Shown here piece after piece: positions 39,201 through 50,987 of a stretch of DNA of 64,000 bases; within the stretch, counting starts at the first letter, position 1; every line of letters begins with the position of its first letter. The notes under the pieces are model-generated. The model was not told the origin of the DNA. It was given only the letters and a program-made list of their open reading frames with translations, and did no database searches. This DNA is from Synchiropus splendidus. Its lineage: Eukaryota > Chordata > Actinopteri > Syngnathiformes > Callionymidae. Position numbers and translations under genes: made by a program. Location of the stretch: positions 57,824,937 through 57,888,936 of the forward strand of contig NC_071334.1 of NCBI RefSeq assembly GCF_027744825.2, written 5' to 3'.

Positions 39201-40496
39201 TGATGTCGGTGTGAGTGGATGTCTGCTCATTTGTTTCCCCGGGGAAAAGGGAGATTGGCAGCACACACCTAAACACCATGCCACGGCAATGAAAGGCGTT
39301 TGAATCAGTGAACCCTTTGACCCCGATGCAATACTCGATCAAGGGAAATCGGAACAAAATAGACTTCCAGCCATATGAGGAGGCTGCACAACCACATTTT
39401 CTAGGTCTGCGAGGTGCGTGTCCAGCATGGCAACAAGCAGAGTTTCAGTGTCCCGGTGAATATTCTGACACAGCAGAATGAGCCAGCTTCCAGCAACATA
39501 AGAGGCTACAGATGTATGAAGACAGACAACCTGTTGAGGCAGCACAAAGCGGCATGATAGTGTCACGGCAATGTGTGAATGCAGCACTGAGATGGGGTGC
39601 AGCCGCTTGTCATTTAACTCGGCTGAGCATTTTTGTTTTGAAAGCAATGCTAATCTAACTCAAAATATAAGAGTTCAGAGGAGTTGCTAAAGTAAAGCAA
39701 GGCACAGATCTACACTCAGAGCCATGACAGAGTGGAACACTTGTTTCTCTGACTTAGAGATCAAATCGTTTAAATGCTGCTTGCAAGGAAAAGGTTTTAC
39801 ATTTTCCTCGGAGAATAGATAGTTCAGGTGGGTGGCGGATGAGTTCAACAGCTAAGACCACAAGGCAAGATTTGGGAGTAAGAAAAGGAAAGTCAAGAGA
39901 CTTTTCCTCATGTCAATCTTGCGGTTTACCAAAGTTCATGAAAACTTATCTCCATTTATCTCTGTCATCACATCACATGGATCTGCTCCGGTCACAAACG
40001 GTCTCCACCTTTAAAAACATAATTAACCAGTAAGAAAAAAAAAAGTGTTTGACTTTAAAAAGTTATTCACCACATAATATTAGAAATGCAGAGAATAGCT
40101 TATACTGTATTTCATTTGTATATGAGTATATCTAATGAAAAAAATTTTCGCATTTGTCCCAGTTGCTTCACTATTTTTTCAATTCTTTTTTTTTTTTGTA
40201 TTTTTGCCACTATTTCATTTGTGCCTTTAGTTTTTGACCATCATTTCATCAACATTTATTTCATTCATCACTGCAACACAGGACTCCCTGAGGTGTACTC
40301 TCTAACAAATGAGCAATGCAGTCCATAGCCATGAGAACAGTATGGTACAGAGAAATACATCTGTATTTTGGGCCACTTGCAGGAAGAAATTGGAGGACAA
40401 CGCTGGCAACTAGTTTCTGACCAAATAAATGAATGTAAGTAAGTGATCTGGGGGTCATTATCTCAAGATATGAACGTGACATTTTTTGCAGGTTTT

Positions 40497-40560
40497 GTGG
40501 CTTGTTGTGCTGTGCCTGCGTGGGTTTTCTCCGGGTACTCTCGCTCTCCGGTGGCATGCT
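40497..40560. repeat. Fragment of a dispersed fish repeat (GTGGGTTTTCTCCGGGTACT type)
   Basis: GCCTGCGTGGGTTTTCTCCG followed by GGTACTCTCGCTCTCCGG matches the common teleost consensus CCTGCGTGGGTTTTCTCCGG-GTACTCCGGTTTCCTCCCAC. It appears to belong to the same family as the fragment at 30640, covering the adjacent part of the consensus. Confidence 0.6.
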
Positions 40561-43500
40561 GCACGCAGAATCCAGTGTTAAACATGTCTACAAATCTTAT
40601 TTAAATGATGATGTGTGCGAACCATGTTCGCATCACCATGTAAGTGAAGAACTAGACCAGGGGTAGAGAGAGTTGTGTGGTAATTATAGATCAAGAGGAT
40701 GATAATGTAACTGAGTCTGATCCCTATAGGCAGTGAGATAGAGAGGAAGTGGAGACAGAAAGAGGGGGAAAGACTCAGGAGGAGGCAAAAGAAGTGAAGA
40801 AAGGACGGGGTAGAAAGAGTGGAGGAGGAGGCAAAGAGAAGATACAAGGTTAGGCAAATGAAAATAAAGAAGATATTATGTATGAAGTGTTTTGACCATA
40901 GCGGCATCATGCTGTTTTATGTATCATTCCCAATCCTGTATTTTTCTGCATAGCATTTGTGCATGCTTATTTAATCCGACCACAACCATAGGCACCTTCA
41001 AACCTAATGGCTAAAATAGAAGATGGAGGATTTATCAGGTCAAAATACTCAGAAAACCTCATTAGACGCTGTGGCCCACTACAACAGCATGTACTTTCAA
41101 ATGTACTGCTCCAGAACTCCACCATTCAGTGCTACAAGATGTGATTGGATTCTTTACGTGCACTGAGAGAAGTCTAGGTTTCAAGTGTTAGACTCTCAAC
41201 CTCTCACTGAATGATCCACTGACAGACTTGATGGAGCTGGTGGCAAATATCGTGATTCACTTGTAAACAGAAAGTACTTGAGACAGCGAGCGGCGGGTCC
41301 GACGTGAAATAAGAAAGACAGATGTGGACAACGAAAGAGGACAGAGAGATTACAGCTACTGAACGAAGCAGAAATGAGGAGTGATGGGGTGAGAGTGAGA
41401 CAAATGGGAAACACAAACGACACAGGAAGAGAGCGAGTTGCTGTTCTAGATGAGAACAAAAGGTGAAGTGACAAAGAGAGGAATGGAAAAAAGGATGAGA
41501 GATGGATGGTGAGAAAAAACGACACTGACACGTCGGGATGCAAACAGCGCAGTCTCTTTGGCTGGAGTCAGGAGGATGTAAAGGCAGCCTGTACCCACAC
41601 TTTAAAGCCCAGACTGCCGACTGATGTTTTGGTTCCCCCAAGGATCGACGCGAGTATTGAAGTCAAAGACTCGCTGTGTTCCAAACTATACATCAAAACT
41701 TTTGTCCTATGTGGTCTGAATTTCAATACGAGATCAGAAGTCTGTTCTGAAGTGGCTCCATCACAGCATTTGCTTGATTTAACTTTTCATAAAAGTCAAT
41801 GTGGTCCTTGCAACATTTAGAGAGGTGGGAACTTCATCAGGAGAGTCTTACTACTTCATCCCAAAAGGAAAATTGCCATGCTAGCATTTTTTCAAGATCC
41901 TTCTCTTCTATTGCAGTTTATCTCCAAGCAGTTAACAGTAAATCCCCTCCACATCACCTTGTTGTTTTAACCCTCGCACTCCTCCATCTGCTTACCTACT
42001 TTCCTTTTTTCACTCTGTGTTGGACCAACTGTTAATGTTAAATGAAGTGCCTTGTCGTCCCGCAGTGTTTCAGATGGAGTCTCAGCGTCTTGAATTTCAC
42101 ACAAGTAACAGGTCCATTGGGCTGGTAATGCTGGAGCAGCATCACCTCAGCTGACTGGAAGAGACCCAACAACCTGCTGCTTCATGGGCTTTGTGGTGGA
42201 GCTGAATAACCGACCTCACCCGCACCTCTTCTTCCCAGCATTGTTGAGCAGTGTCAGATAATGATTCCATTTGGCTGCTGATCCATTGGGACCCTTCAGA
42301 TTACCGTGTGGATCCACGAATCTCTTGAAGGATTTGTCACACTGAGACCAGAGAAGCAGCTCTGCTCAAGTTCTTCTTTGTTAACTGTATGTGTCGCTCA
42401 AGCAGGTTCTTGAACGCCACTGCCACCTACTAGTGAAAATCACAAATATTCAACGTGTAATACTGAATATTTGAAAATGTAATGTTATCTGAATTTGGTG
42501 AATTCTTCTTCTCTGCCCTCATGATGAAATTTCCCATCATCTAAGATGGATAAAGGATTTCCTGATCGTATGCTAACCCACCCAGTTATCATCTATTTGA
42601 AGGTGGAAAGGTCAGGAGCCCTTAGGTGATTCAACTTTGGGGAAGTTCATTTTCCAAAGGATGCTATATAGTCTATGAATGGACTGACGTGATTTTTTCA
42701 TTGAAAAATAAATGTCATTTTCATGGTATAAAAAAGGTAGGAAATGTTGTTAATATCAATTGGTGATTGACATCAGATACATCACACCCCATAATGGAGT
42801 CTCCACAAACTGTCAGGCTACATTTTACATCTGAGCTAGATATTCCAACAGAAGAGTAAAGACCTCTGTCCAAGTAAGTTTGAAATGCCAACAAAGTGTT
42901 ACACTTTCTTCACTTTTTGGAGCCACTGTGAAGACAAGTGCACTTAAGAGCACAAAGACATCTGCCAAGCTCAGAGAAAACAAAAGCCTTCATTCACTTT
43001 GTTTAATGGATCATCCCAAAACTGGACAGGCTAAAAGTGTTCCCCTGACTTGGAGTTTGCCTCTTCGGTGAACTACTACTTCTCAACAAACTTTCAAGCA
43101 CCCTGAACCCTGGTGCCAGGCACCATGCTCACACTGGCCTCCATATACAGTATAACTAATAATGTAAAGGATTGGTCAGACTGAAGGAATGAAATTGGAC
43201 AGCGATCACCTTCCCTACATTTAGTCTCATTGTACCAGGAACTCTCAGCCTTCAGTTTTAACGCCAGAGCTTTCCAGTATGTACATGAGATGCATTGGCG
43301 CCCCACAGCTTGGTTCCCGAAAAGCAAAACTACTCCAACAATAGTCTGATAAAAGACAGAAAGAGCGAAACGTGGATGTTTGTGCGAAGACAAACACCGT
43401 CCTACACACATAGCTACATTTTAAATGTCTCACCTCTAATCCAACGGCTTCATTAAATGATAAAGAGAAACTTTAATGAGCGCTTGAGTTATTTCCAACG

Positions 43501-44184
43501 GTTGTTAGGAAGGGAGGATGAATGAAGAACAAGAACAGAAAACGTGTGCTGAGAGAACTCCACGAAAGGAATGAGCAATTGTTTACAGTGAGAGTGACCG
43601 CCTCTGTGGGGGTGACTCCACTCCCTGATGGCTCTTCCGACTAAATGATGTCCGGCAAGACTCATAAAAGTCTGTGGTCGCCCGTCCACGCTTCATGTCC
43701 CCCCCGCCAGACCATGAAATACCCCAATAGTCTGGATCTGAAGCGATAACACGCTCATTAATCTAAGTCCAATTCTCATTGTCGATACTAATTAGCAAAG
43801 TTTGACAGAAGTGCAGAGTTTTAAACTTGGCAGTCATCTGTCACACACACACACGTATATATATATATACTGCATATACTGAGTGTATTTTGGGGAGACC
43901 GCTTTACATTCCAGTGCAGGGGCCACAGGAGTTGAACATCGTCTTACAGGGCGCGTGAACTTTGTTTAAAGTATGTGGCGTGAAACACACAACTGCAACC
44001 CTGTTGCTGGTTCAGCTTCATCCCTTTCTACTGTTTTCTTTCGACACAGACTGACAACACTCTACAAGAGCAACACTGGGACATCCAGGCCACAAGGGGG
44101 CGTAGCAGGTGTACTTACACTGTACTTAAACCTACTGCAAAGTTTTATTTTTATACAGGTGGGGCAATAACTGACTGCAGATCT

Positions 44185-44385
44185 CCTGCCCCTTCCCTCA
44201 CTCATGAACACAGTCCCAAGATCTTGGAACTTCCACCTGAGGGATGACCTCACACCCAACCTGAACAATTTTCCAACTGTTGAACAAACTCAACAAAGGT
44301 CTTGTTGAACCAAAAGAAGCACATGCGATGTTGAGGTCACCAAACCAAAAACCCTCCCCACGCTGCCGTACGTTAGTAAGTACAT
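44185..44385 (-). mobile_element. Decayed Rex1-like LINE fragment (reverse transcriptase core)
   Basis: On the minus strand the frame reads GEGFWFGDLNIACASF and, further on, CEVIPQVEVPRSWDCVHE. These line up with the GVRFGDLRISSLLFADDVV and EVLPQVEEFKYLGVLFTSE motifs of Rex1-type reverse transcriptases. The catalytic ADD segment and the sequence between the two motifs are lost or scrambled, so the copy is not functional. The plus strand correspondingly contains CCCTCACTCATGAACACAGT, close to the family consensus. Confidence 0.7.
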
Positions 44386-47300
44386 CTGTCAGTTGAATCC
44401 TCTTGGCTTTTGAGACGGCCCCGCACGTCAATCGCCCTGGGAGTGCAATGGTGGGATGATGTTTCCAGGTCATATCCTTCCAGTAGCAGAAGGTTTAGTC
44501 CTCTGGCAGATGTGCGTGCCTCCTGGAGTATCAGATCCCATGTGATGCTCACTTAAGGCTTCTCCGCCTGGTCAGCCTTCGCATGAAATTTGCTGCTGTC
44601 GCTGAACGCATCAACAAACAAGCTTGCTGCGCCAACATTTCCCACGCTATCCCATGTGGCACGCACTCTTCTTCTCCTGCACGTGCCGCTCTTCCTCCCC
44701 TTCGAGGAGCGGCGTGAAGGTCTTGAGACATCAGAGCAGGATGTGAAAGGACAAACGCTGCTCATGAATAAAGCATGGACATCAAAAATCAGAGCGATGA
44801 CGGGAGGGAAACCTAACGTTGCGTTTGAGTCTCTGGATGACGGACCGGATGGCCTGAGGTAACTTGTGTGGCCGCCATGTTTGCGTGCAAACTCCCACTT
44901 AACGTGGCTGTTCAAAGCAGTGTAAGCGCAAGGAGGCAGGCCCGGGTGTGTACGTGAATCTGTGACTCTGTGTGTGCGCTGCATGCTCATATTTTATTGA
45001 GGATTGCTCCTGAGAGAGCGGCTAAAGCTGGCGCTGTGTGTGCCGACAGGGAGATGTGTGTTTTGGCTGAAGGGAACTGTAGCAATCACACACAGATAAA
45101 AACATCACAATACAAGGAGCAAGGATACCGCGGCGCGGGAAGTGAAGGGTGGAAAGGACGAGGCAGACGACGGGGGCTCACAGACGAAGTGCCACTCAGT
45201 GCAGAGGGATGTGTGTGAATGGGCTTTTGCCGCGCTGTGGCTTTTTGTGCTCGCAGGTGTAGACGTGTACACAAAAATAGCTTTTAAAGGAATGCATCTG
45301 GCTGCTGGGCAGTGACTCGACAAATTTGACACTTTTCCTGCATGACCCTGGTTTTGGCTTATTATTGCTGGGACCGAGGGGTCGGGGGGGCTACACCCTG
45401 GTCAGGGTGTAGTTGGTGAGCTTGGCTCCAAAGCTTTGGGATGCAATATAACATTTCTGGGCCTTAACTCATTTGCACAGCATTTGACCCAAATAAATGT
45501 GATGACTGAAAACTATTGAGACTGTGACTCTGCTGATAACGGAGCAGCTCCACTTGACAGCAAGGGACATTTTGATGATCATCATATTGACTCCAGACTT
45601 TACTGACTGATTTGGTTCTACTCAGCCCAAAGATGAAATGGTTTTCTGGAGGGTAAAACAAACAGGTGATGTCAGAAAACCCACATTGCTGGACTCAAAA
45701 TCTCACCCTTCATTTAAATTCTATCCACCTTTGAGAATGTCAGGCATTTTCACGAGTCAATTCATGCCATACTCAAGGCCATCGGGCCAATTCCAGCTAT
45801 GTCATTCTGTTATGGCCCAGACGGTTGACTCCAAACTAAATTTGATGCACATTTACCTGTGGACTGAGAAGTGATGAAAAAAGTGATGAACTCTCCCAAC
45901 AATGGCACAATAACTTGCAAACACAGAAAAACTGTCATAGAGGGGAGGAATTTTGATCAGATATTATACACAGATATATGGTTTATTTTAACAAGGGTGT
46001 TCGGCTTGGTCGAAGTAAATTCATTTCGGGCGTAAACACAGTGATACATTTCTTCAAATTAGCCTCCGCTATTTGAAACAGGATCGTCTTCTTTGTCTTC
46101 AAGAAAAATGTTGATTTAAAAAGTTTATTCATTTTGCAAGAATATCTTTTATTTTGAAAAGTTGAACCCTGGAATTACTTCACGCATTACGCATTTTGTT
46201 AAGTTAGCGCCTGACAGAGAAGTGCTCAACTTTTATACATCTTCAGGTTTCATGATTTAATAATACAGAATAGAAAGCGCTTTGTTTTGTTTTGTCTTAA
46301 TTTCAGCTTAGATGCTGTGCTTGGTTTGCTAACAAATAAGAAATTTCGGCTCCTTCTCCAAGTTTTATGGTTTTTTTTTCACTCATATGTTTGGCTCACA
46401 TTAATGGCAACGTGGCAACAATTGCCATTTGGACACACGTGGACGTCTCAGACTCCATCACATACTTCAGTGAAGCGATCATGTCATAGAGTCATGGATG
46501 ACAGCAATGCCTGCGATCAGCTTCACTTCCAGTGTTCGCTTTCTGGGTGAAGTTTCTCTCTCTGCATCCACAAGCTCTATGCTGTGATTGGTCGTTGCAG
46601 CACAACACTCTCATTTAGAAACGTGTAACTGCGTAACTCAGGGTCTCAGCTTTTGTCACATACTGTAGATAGACATGCTCACACAGTCTATAAACTTTTC
46701 AATGTACCTTTACTGTGACACAAGCAGCAGGATCAAAACATCCTCACTTCATTGGAAAGACGACGACAGAGACAAGTTAACCATCAGCGTTTGTAGCTCA
46801 GAGTTGCAGGTGCTGCATGTATGAGCTCAGCTAACGGTTGCACATGAAGACAATGAATTACCCACTTCCAAGGTGGTTCACACCACCACCACTGTCCTTC
46901 TGTCACCGTGACTTCTGCCCGTCCCACCTCCATTCAGCCTTTGTTTGCCCACCTCCTCTATTCAGCCGCTCACTTAGAGAAGGCAGGAATATGAATTAAT
47001 GAGATAAGATCAGCTCCTCAGCGCGCTAATTGCTGACACCTCTCGATTTCAAGCTTGATTCCACGCAGGCGCTCAGACCACCACTGAAAGGAGGAGACAT
47101 TCGTCTCCGTCAGCAGCATAAAGACCGGCAGGTCGTCGGGGTCGCCTGGCAGCTCCTGACTTTGCGTGTGTGGATGCAAGTGCACACACGTGTCCTTGTC
47201 ATAATGTGCCAAGCTCAGAGTACACGACTTGGGACCTGGATGGTGAACAGGTCATGGAGTTCAATGAGAAAAGATCTGCTCAGACAGGCGAAGTACCCGA

Positions 47301-47413
47301 GTATTAAACATGCAACAGACATTTTCAGCGGGTGTGAAAGATCAGGTGAGAGTGAAACTGAAATCGTTTGGCGAGTTGAGGCTGTTTATTCAAAAAATAT
47401 ATTCTTTATTTAG
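44386..47413. other. Intergenic: no gene seen
   Basis: Unique sequence with no recognisable exon. A locally GC-richer part at 44550-45280 has overlapping ORFs on both strands of up to 145 codons, but without domains or a convincing splice pattern. The segment at 46980-47050 is rich in TAAT cores. Confidence 0.6.
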
Positions 47414-47415
47414 TA

Positions 47416-48009
47416 CAAGTAACATCCGACTTATGACCTGCTCGACTTCCGTCCACCCGTACTTATGACCTTATGTCTGGCACCGCAGCATGCAGCAACC
47501 CGGCAACGTGTACAACAGTTACGGCAGCACAGAATCAGAATCAGAATCAGAAAACTATATCAATCCCAAGGGAAATTATGTTAGTAACATGTTCTGTACA
47601 CAATAAAATATATCACAATAAAATGAGAAATAAATAATATTATTATGTGCAAAAAGTAATACCAAAGATCTTAGAAACAATGTGCAAGAAAAAGCAGATT
47701 CAAAGTGAAAAACGTGCCAGAGTCCTTCATTGTAATTTTTTCAGGGATGAATTGTACAGTTTTATTCGCCACAGGGAGAAAGGACCTCCTTTGAGATGGG
47801 TAGTCTCCGTCTGTTGGTCCATGTGCTACTCTATTGGACCAGGAGCGGATGGAGGTATCCCAGCATCTCACTCTCACACAGCCATCTATCACTACAGTCG
47901 TACCTATAACCCTCGCGTCGGTTATTTAAAGTGGCATTCGACTTACATCCAACCTGACTTACGACCTGTTGGTCGGAACCGATCCCAGTCGTAAGTCAGT
48001 TGCTACTTG
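47416..48009. mobile_element. TA-target MITE, interrupted by a second repeat
   Basis: The left end is CAAGTAACATCCGACTTATG and the opposite strand of the right end is CAAGTAGCAACTGACTTACG. TA flanks both sides (47414-47415 and 48010-48011). Subterminal blocks carry repeated GACTTA(C/T)GACCTG motifs in both orientations. This is the form of a known teleost MITE family with GACTTACGACC motifs. The central part is occupied by an unrelated repeat, so the original element was about 250 bp. Confidence 0.85.
47522..47870. mobile_element. Nested dispersed repeat beginning (CAGAAT)n
   Basis: It starts CAGAATCAGAATCAGAATCA and continues TATCAATCCCAAGGGAAATT, then a TGTGCAAAAAGTAAT stretch, GAGTCCTTCATTGTAA, and GGGAGAAAGGACCTCCT. 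This order matches a common teleost repeat (AGAATCAGAATC ... TTTATTGATCCCCGAGGGGA ... GGCAGAAAGGACCTCCTG), here diverged. It sits wholly inside the TA-target MITE and therefore inserted later. The right limit is approximate. Its transposon class is not certain to me. Confidence 0.75.
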
Positions 48010-49772
48010 TATATCTCTGGGTGTTGAAGAGAGGAGACCACAGGTGACAACCAAGAAACAAAATTCCAGGAAGTGACTCGCCAGCCATCAGCAATCATCG
48101 TGAATTTCAGCTAAGATTTCAAAACATTGGTGAGTGTACTGATGTTTGTTTGGAGTCACTGAAGCTGGTTTCGCCAAAGTCATGGGCACTTCTTGGTCAG
48201 ACAATGAGCCCAGCTTGCTGCACTTCTTTAGAATCATCTAGAGTGATGAATAACTTCCCCATTAATCATCAATAATCACCGCCGGCACTGGAGACAATCG
48301 AGGCATCTGGTGCAGCGGGGTGACCAATCAGAGGTGGCGTTACTGGAGTGAGCTGGGGCTCAACTGTTGTTATTCTCACTAGATAGTGTGACCTTGGTAC
48401 TGTAGTGTGTGTGGGGAGAGATGGTGGCTGTGCTTCTCCGGAGGGCTCCGGAGGCACAGATGAATTTAGGAGATGATGTGAATGGATGAGGCATGAATGG
48501 AGGTCCCACCATGTGGAGGAGACAAGTCATTATTCAAGTCCCGGAAAATGTGTGTGTCTGCGTGTGCTTGTGTCAGGACGATGGCAGCCAGTCCATAGAT
48601 GCCAGATGTCTTGTGAATCCAACAGGAACACACACGCACACCCCGCCTGATGTGTTTGTTCACACAGCGTTTTGAAATGTCGCTGCTTGGTTTGCAGCAT
48701 GTTCACAGCCGAACTGTTGGCAGCGCGATGATACAAGATATTTTTATTTACAACACATGTATTCCCATGACAGAAAATCACTCCTCCGTACACGCGTCCG
48801 TATTCAGCAGTGGTGTGACATCCTGTTTGCAAACTAGAAAAATGTGGTGAGCAGATGCACAGAGTTACGCGAACTTGTAAGTCAGGAACCTGGCGCAACG
48901 ACAGAGGGAAACCCTTAACCTCGAGGTCCCAACTGACTTGACCGATTGATAAATAACCGCTCCAGAGCCCATTATTCAAAGAGATTGACATCATTTTGTG
49001 CTCAAGGCCCGTCAGCTGTGGTGGACGACATCATGGTTGATGCTGTACATGTTCATCAGCATGGACGTCTTCTGTCTGGGCCCCAGCAGCAATCATGTGG
49101 AAGACCCTCGACAGCACAGATGGCGCTCTCCAAGGCCTTGTGTCTCTTTATCTGGTCAACAAGTCGTGCCAAAGTAAACCCTGCTCGACCTTCATGCCTT
49201 AATGAACCTCTGCTGCGGCTCATTAGCGAAATGACCAGGGGCATTCAACTGTCCTCGCACGGATCCGAACCATACAAAGAGGCACTTACACGACAGGTGT
49301 CCAGGAACAGTGGAAACAGAGAAGGTGATCACCGCCGCCAATGAACTTCTACACTTGTACACTTGTACACTTGTGCCAGTAATACTGGAGAAGTCCACCA
49401 GAGGGAGCACTCACATTTTTACTTATTTTTTGTAAATATTCGAACACAAGGAAACATGTAGATATTTAATGGAAAAGCATGGCGTATTCAAGTTTGGAAA
49501 ACAGCAACACTAAGCAACAGCTCGACTCTTGCGATTGTCTGCAATGTTGGGGAGACTCGATGTAAAGTGTAGTATGTAGATCAGGAAAATACAAGCAGTT
49601 TACAGACGAGTGTGAAGTCACTTGTGAAGTCCCTCCTTGTTTTTTTATGATTATTATTGCTGCGGGCAAAAATGCCTGATTTTGCAATTTAGCTTGGAAA
49701 ATTGATTTAAACAATATATTTGCAACAAGCAACAAGTATTTATGTGTAAAAAAAAACACACACAAAATAAAT

Positions 49773-49850
49773 AAATGTACATGTTAAATTTTACAATTTT
49801 AAATGAATGCACATGTTAAATTTTGTACAATTTTTTTAACATGTACATTT
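49773..49850. repeat. 16-bp inverted repeat with an inner direct repeat
   Basis: AAATGTACATGTTAAA at 49773-49788 recurs as its exact reverse complement at 49835-49850. Between them a diverged direct copy (ATGCACATGTTAAATTTT, 49807-49824) is present. Confidence 0.9.
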
Positions 49851-50959
49851 ATATTTAAATGTATTTAAAATATAAGTCCATCATTTTTATTCCAACGTTC
49901 CGTGAGCAGTTTCCAGGCTCACAGCCTGTAGTGGGTTGTTCTGTTTCAGAGCTCCACACAAGGATGGAGACTGACAGACATGCGGCTGCGTGGAGTCTGG
50001 GAGGTAAAGTGTGTTTTGGTGTGACCAGACTGTTCAGCAGCTCATCAATACACAGAAATAAAACAGTACCCGGTGATATGCTACACAAGGCCGGAATGTT
50101 GAGCATCAGAAATAGCTTGAGAAGAGAGATGGATCGCGAGGTCAGCCATGTTTCCTTATGTCCAACCCCACTAATGTTCAGGTGACAGCACATTGCACTA
50201 GTGACTTCCGCTCTTTAGTTCCATTTATTATGCATTTAAATAAATGGACTTTGGACACTGATGAATCGATGTGGTGTCGTTCATGTGATGTGTTTCGCAT
50301 CATTGGTGACCTCATCCCAACAAGATGGGAGTGAATATGAAGGGAAGTAGGGAAGGAGACTGAAGAGATTGGTGGAATTTCCAGGAAATTCAGAGTGAAA
50401 GGACAAAATTGCAGCGCCTCGCAGATAATTGGCTGAAATTGCGTTGTTAGTTGCGCAACATCGCAGTTTCCTGAGTGGACTGGGGAATATACCCTCATTC
50501 ACACCTGAGAAGCAGAGTGTACACCCCACATATAACCTGTTCTAATGTGCTTTTTTTATTACAAAGGAAACAACGTCAGCTCATTCACATGTTGTTAAGG
50601 CTCAATACGACCCTTCACTTCCCACAAACATCGATGCGGCAGGAGGAGCATGAATAACCGCAGCAGCAAAGTCAGAGGTGTCTGTATCAATACTCCCAGC
50701 TGATCAATAATTGACCTCTTCACTCCGTCTCTTGACTCATTTGACCCCACTTGACCTCGTGTCTCCGCTTGGATTTTCTTGAGACTAATAAAGACCCGCT
50801 CTGCATACTTGAGAGGGCGAATCGACTGAGAAGCTTTGAGATACTGGAGATACTGTACATCAAAACGTGGTCAGGGAACGATATTTCCACAAAGCGCCAG
50901 ACTTTACACTGAGACTGCACGCAGCCATCATACCAATTAAGTTACAATTGAATGTTTTC

Positions 50960-50987
50960 ATTATTATTATTATTATTATTATTATTA
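50960..50987. repeat. (ATT)n microsatellite
   Basis: About nine ATT units without interruption. Confidence 0.95.

Noticed and set aside
39660..39815. Possible LINE tail (RAMTEWNTCFSDLEIKSFK)
   Set aside because: The RAMTEWN...SFK pattern resembles the C-terminus of some non-LTR ORFs, but it is one short match without supporting motifs or duplication.
44553..44990. 145-codon minus-strand ORF in a GC-richer patch
   Set aside because: No recognisable domain or splice pattern, and overlapping ORFs on the opposite strand are equally long.
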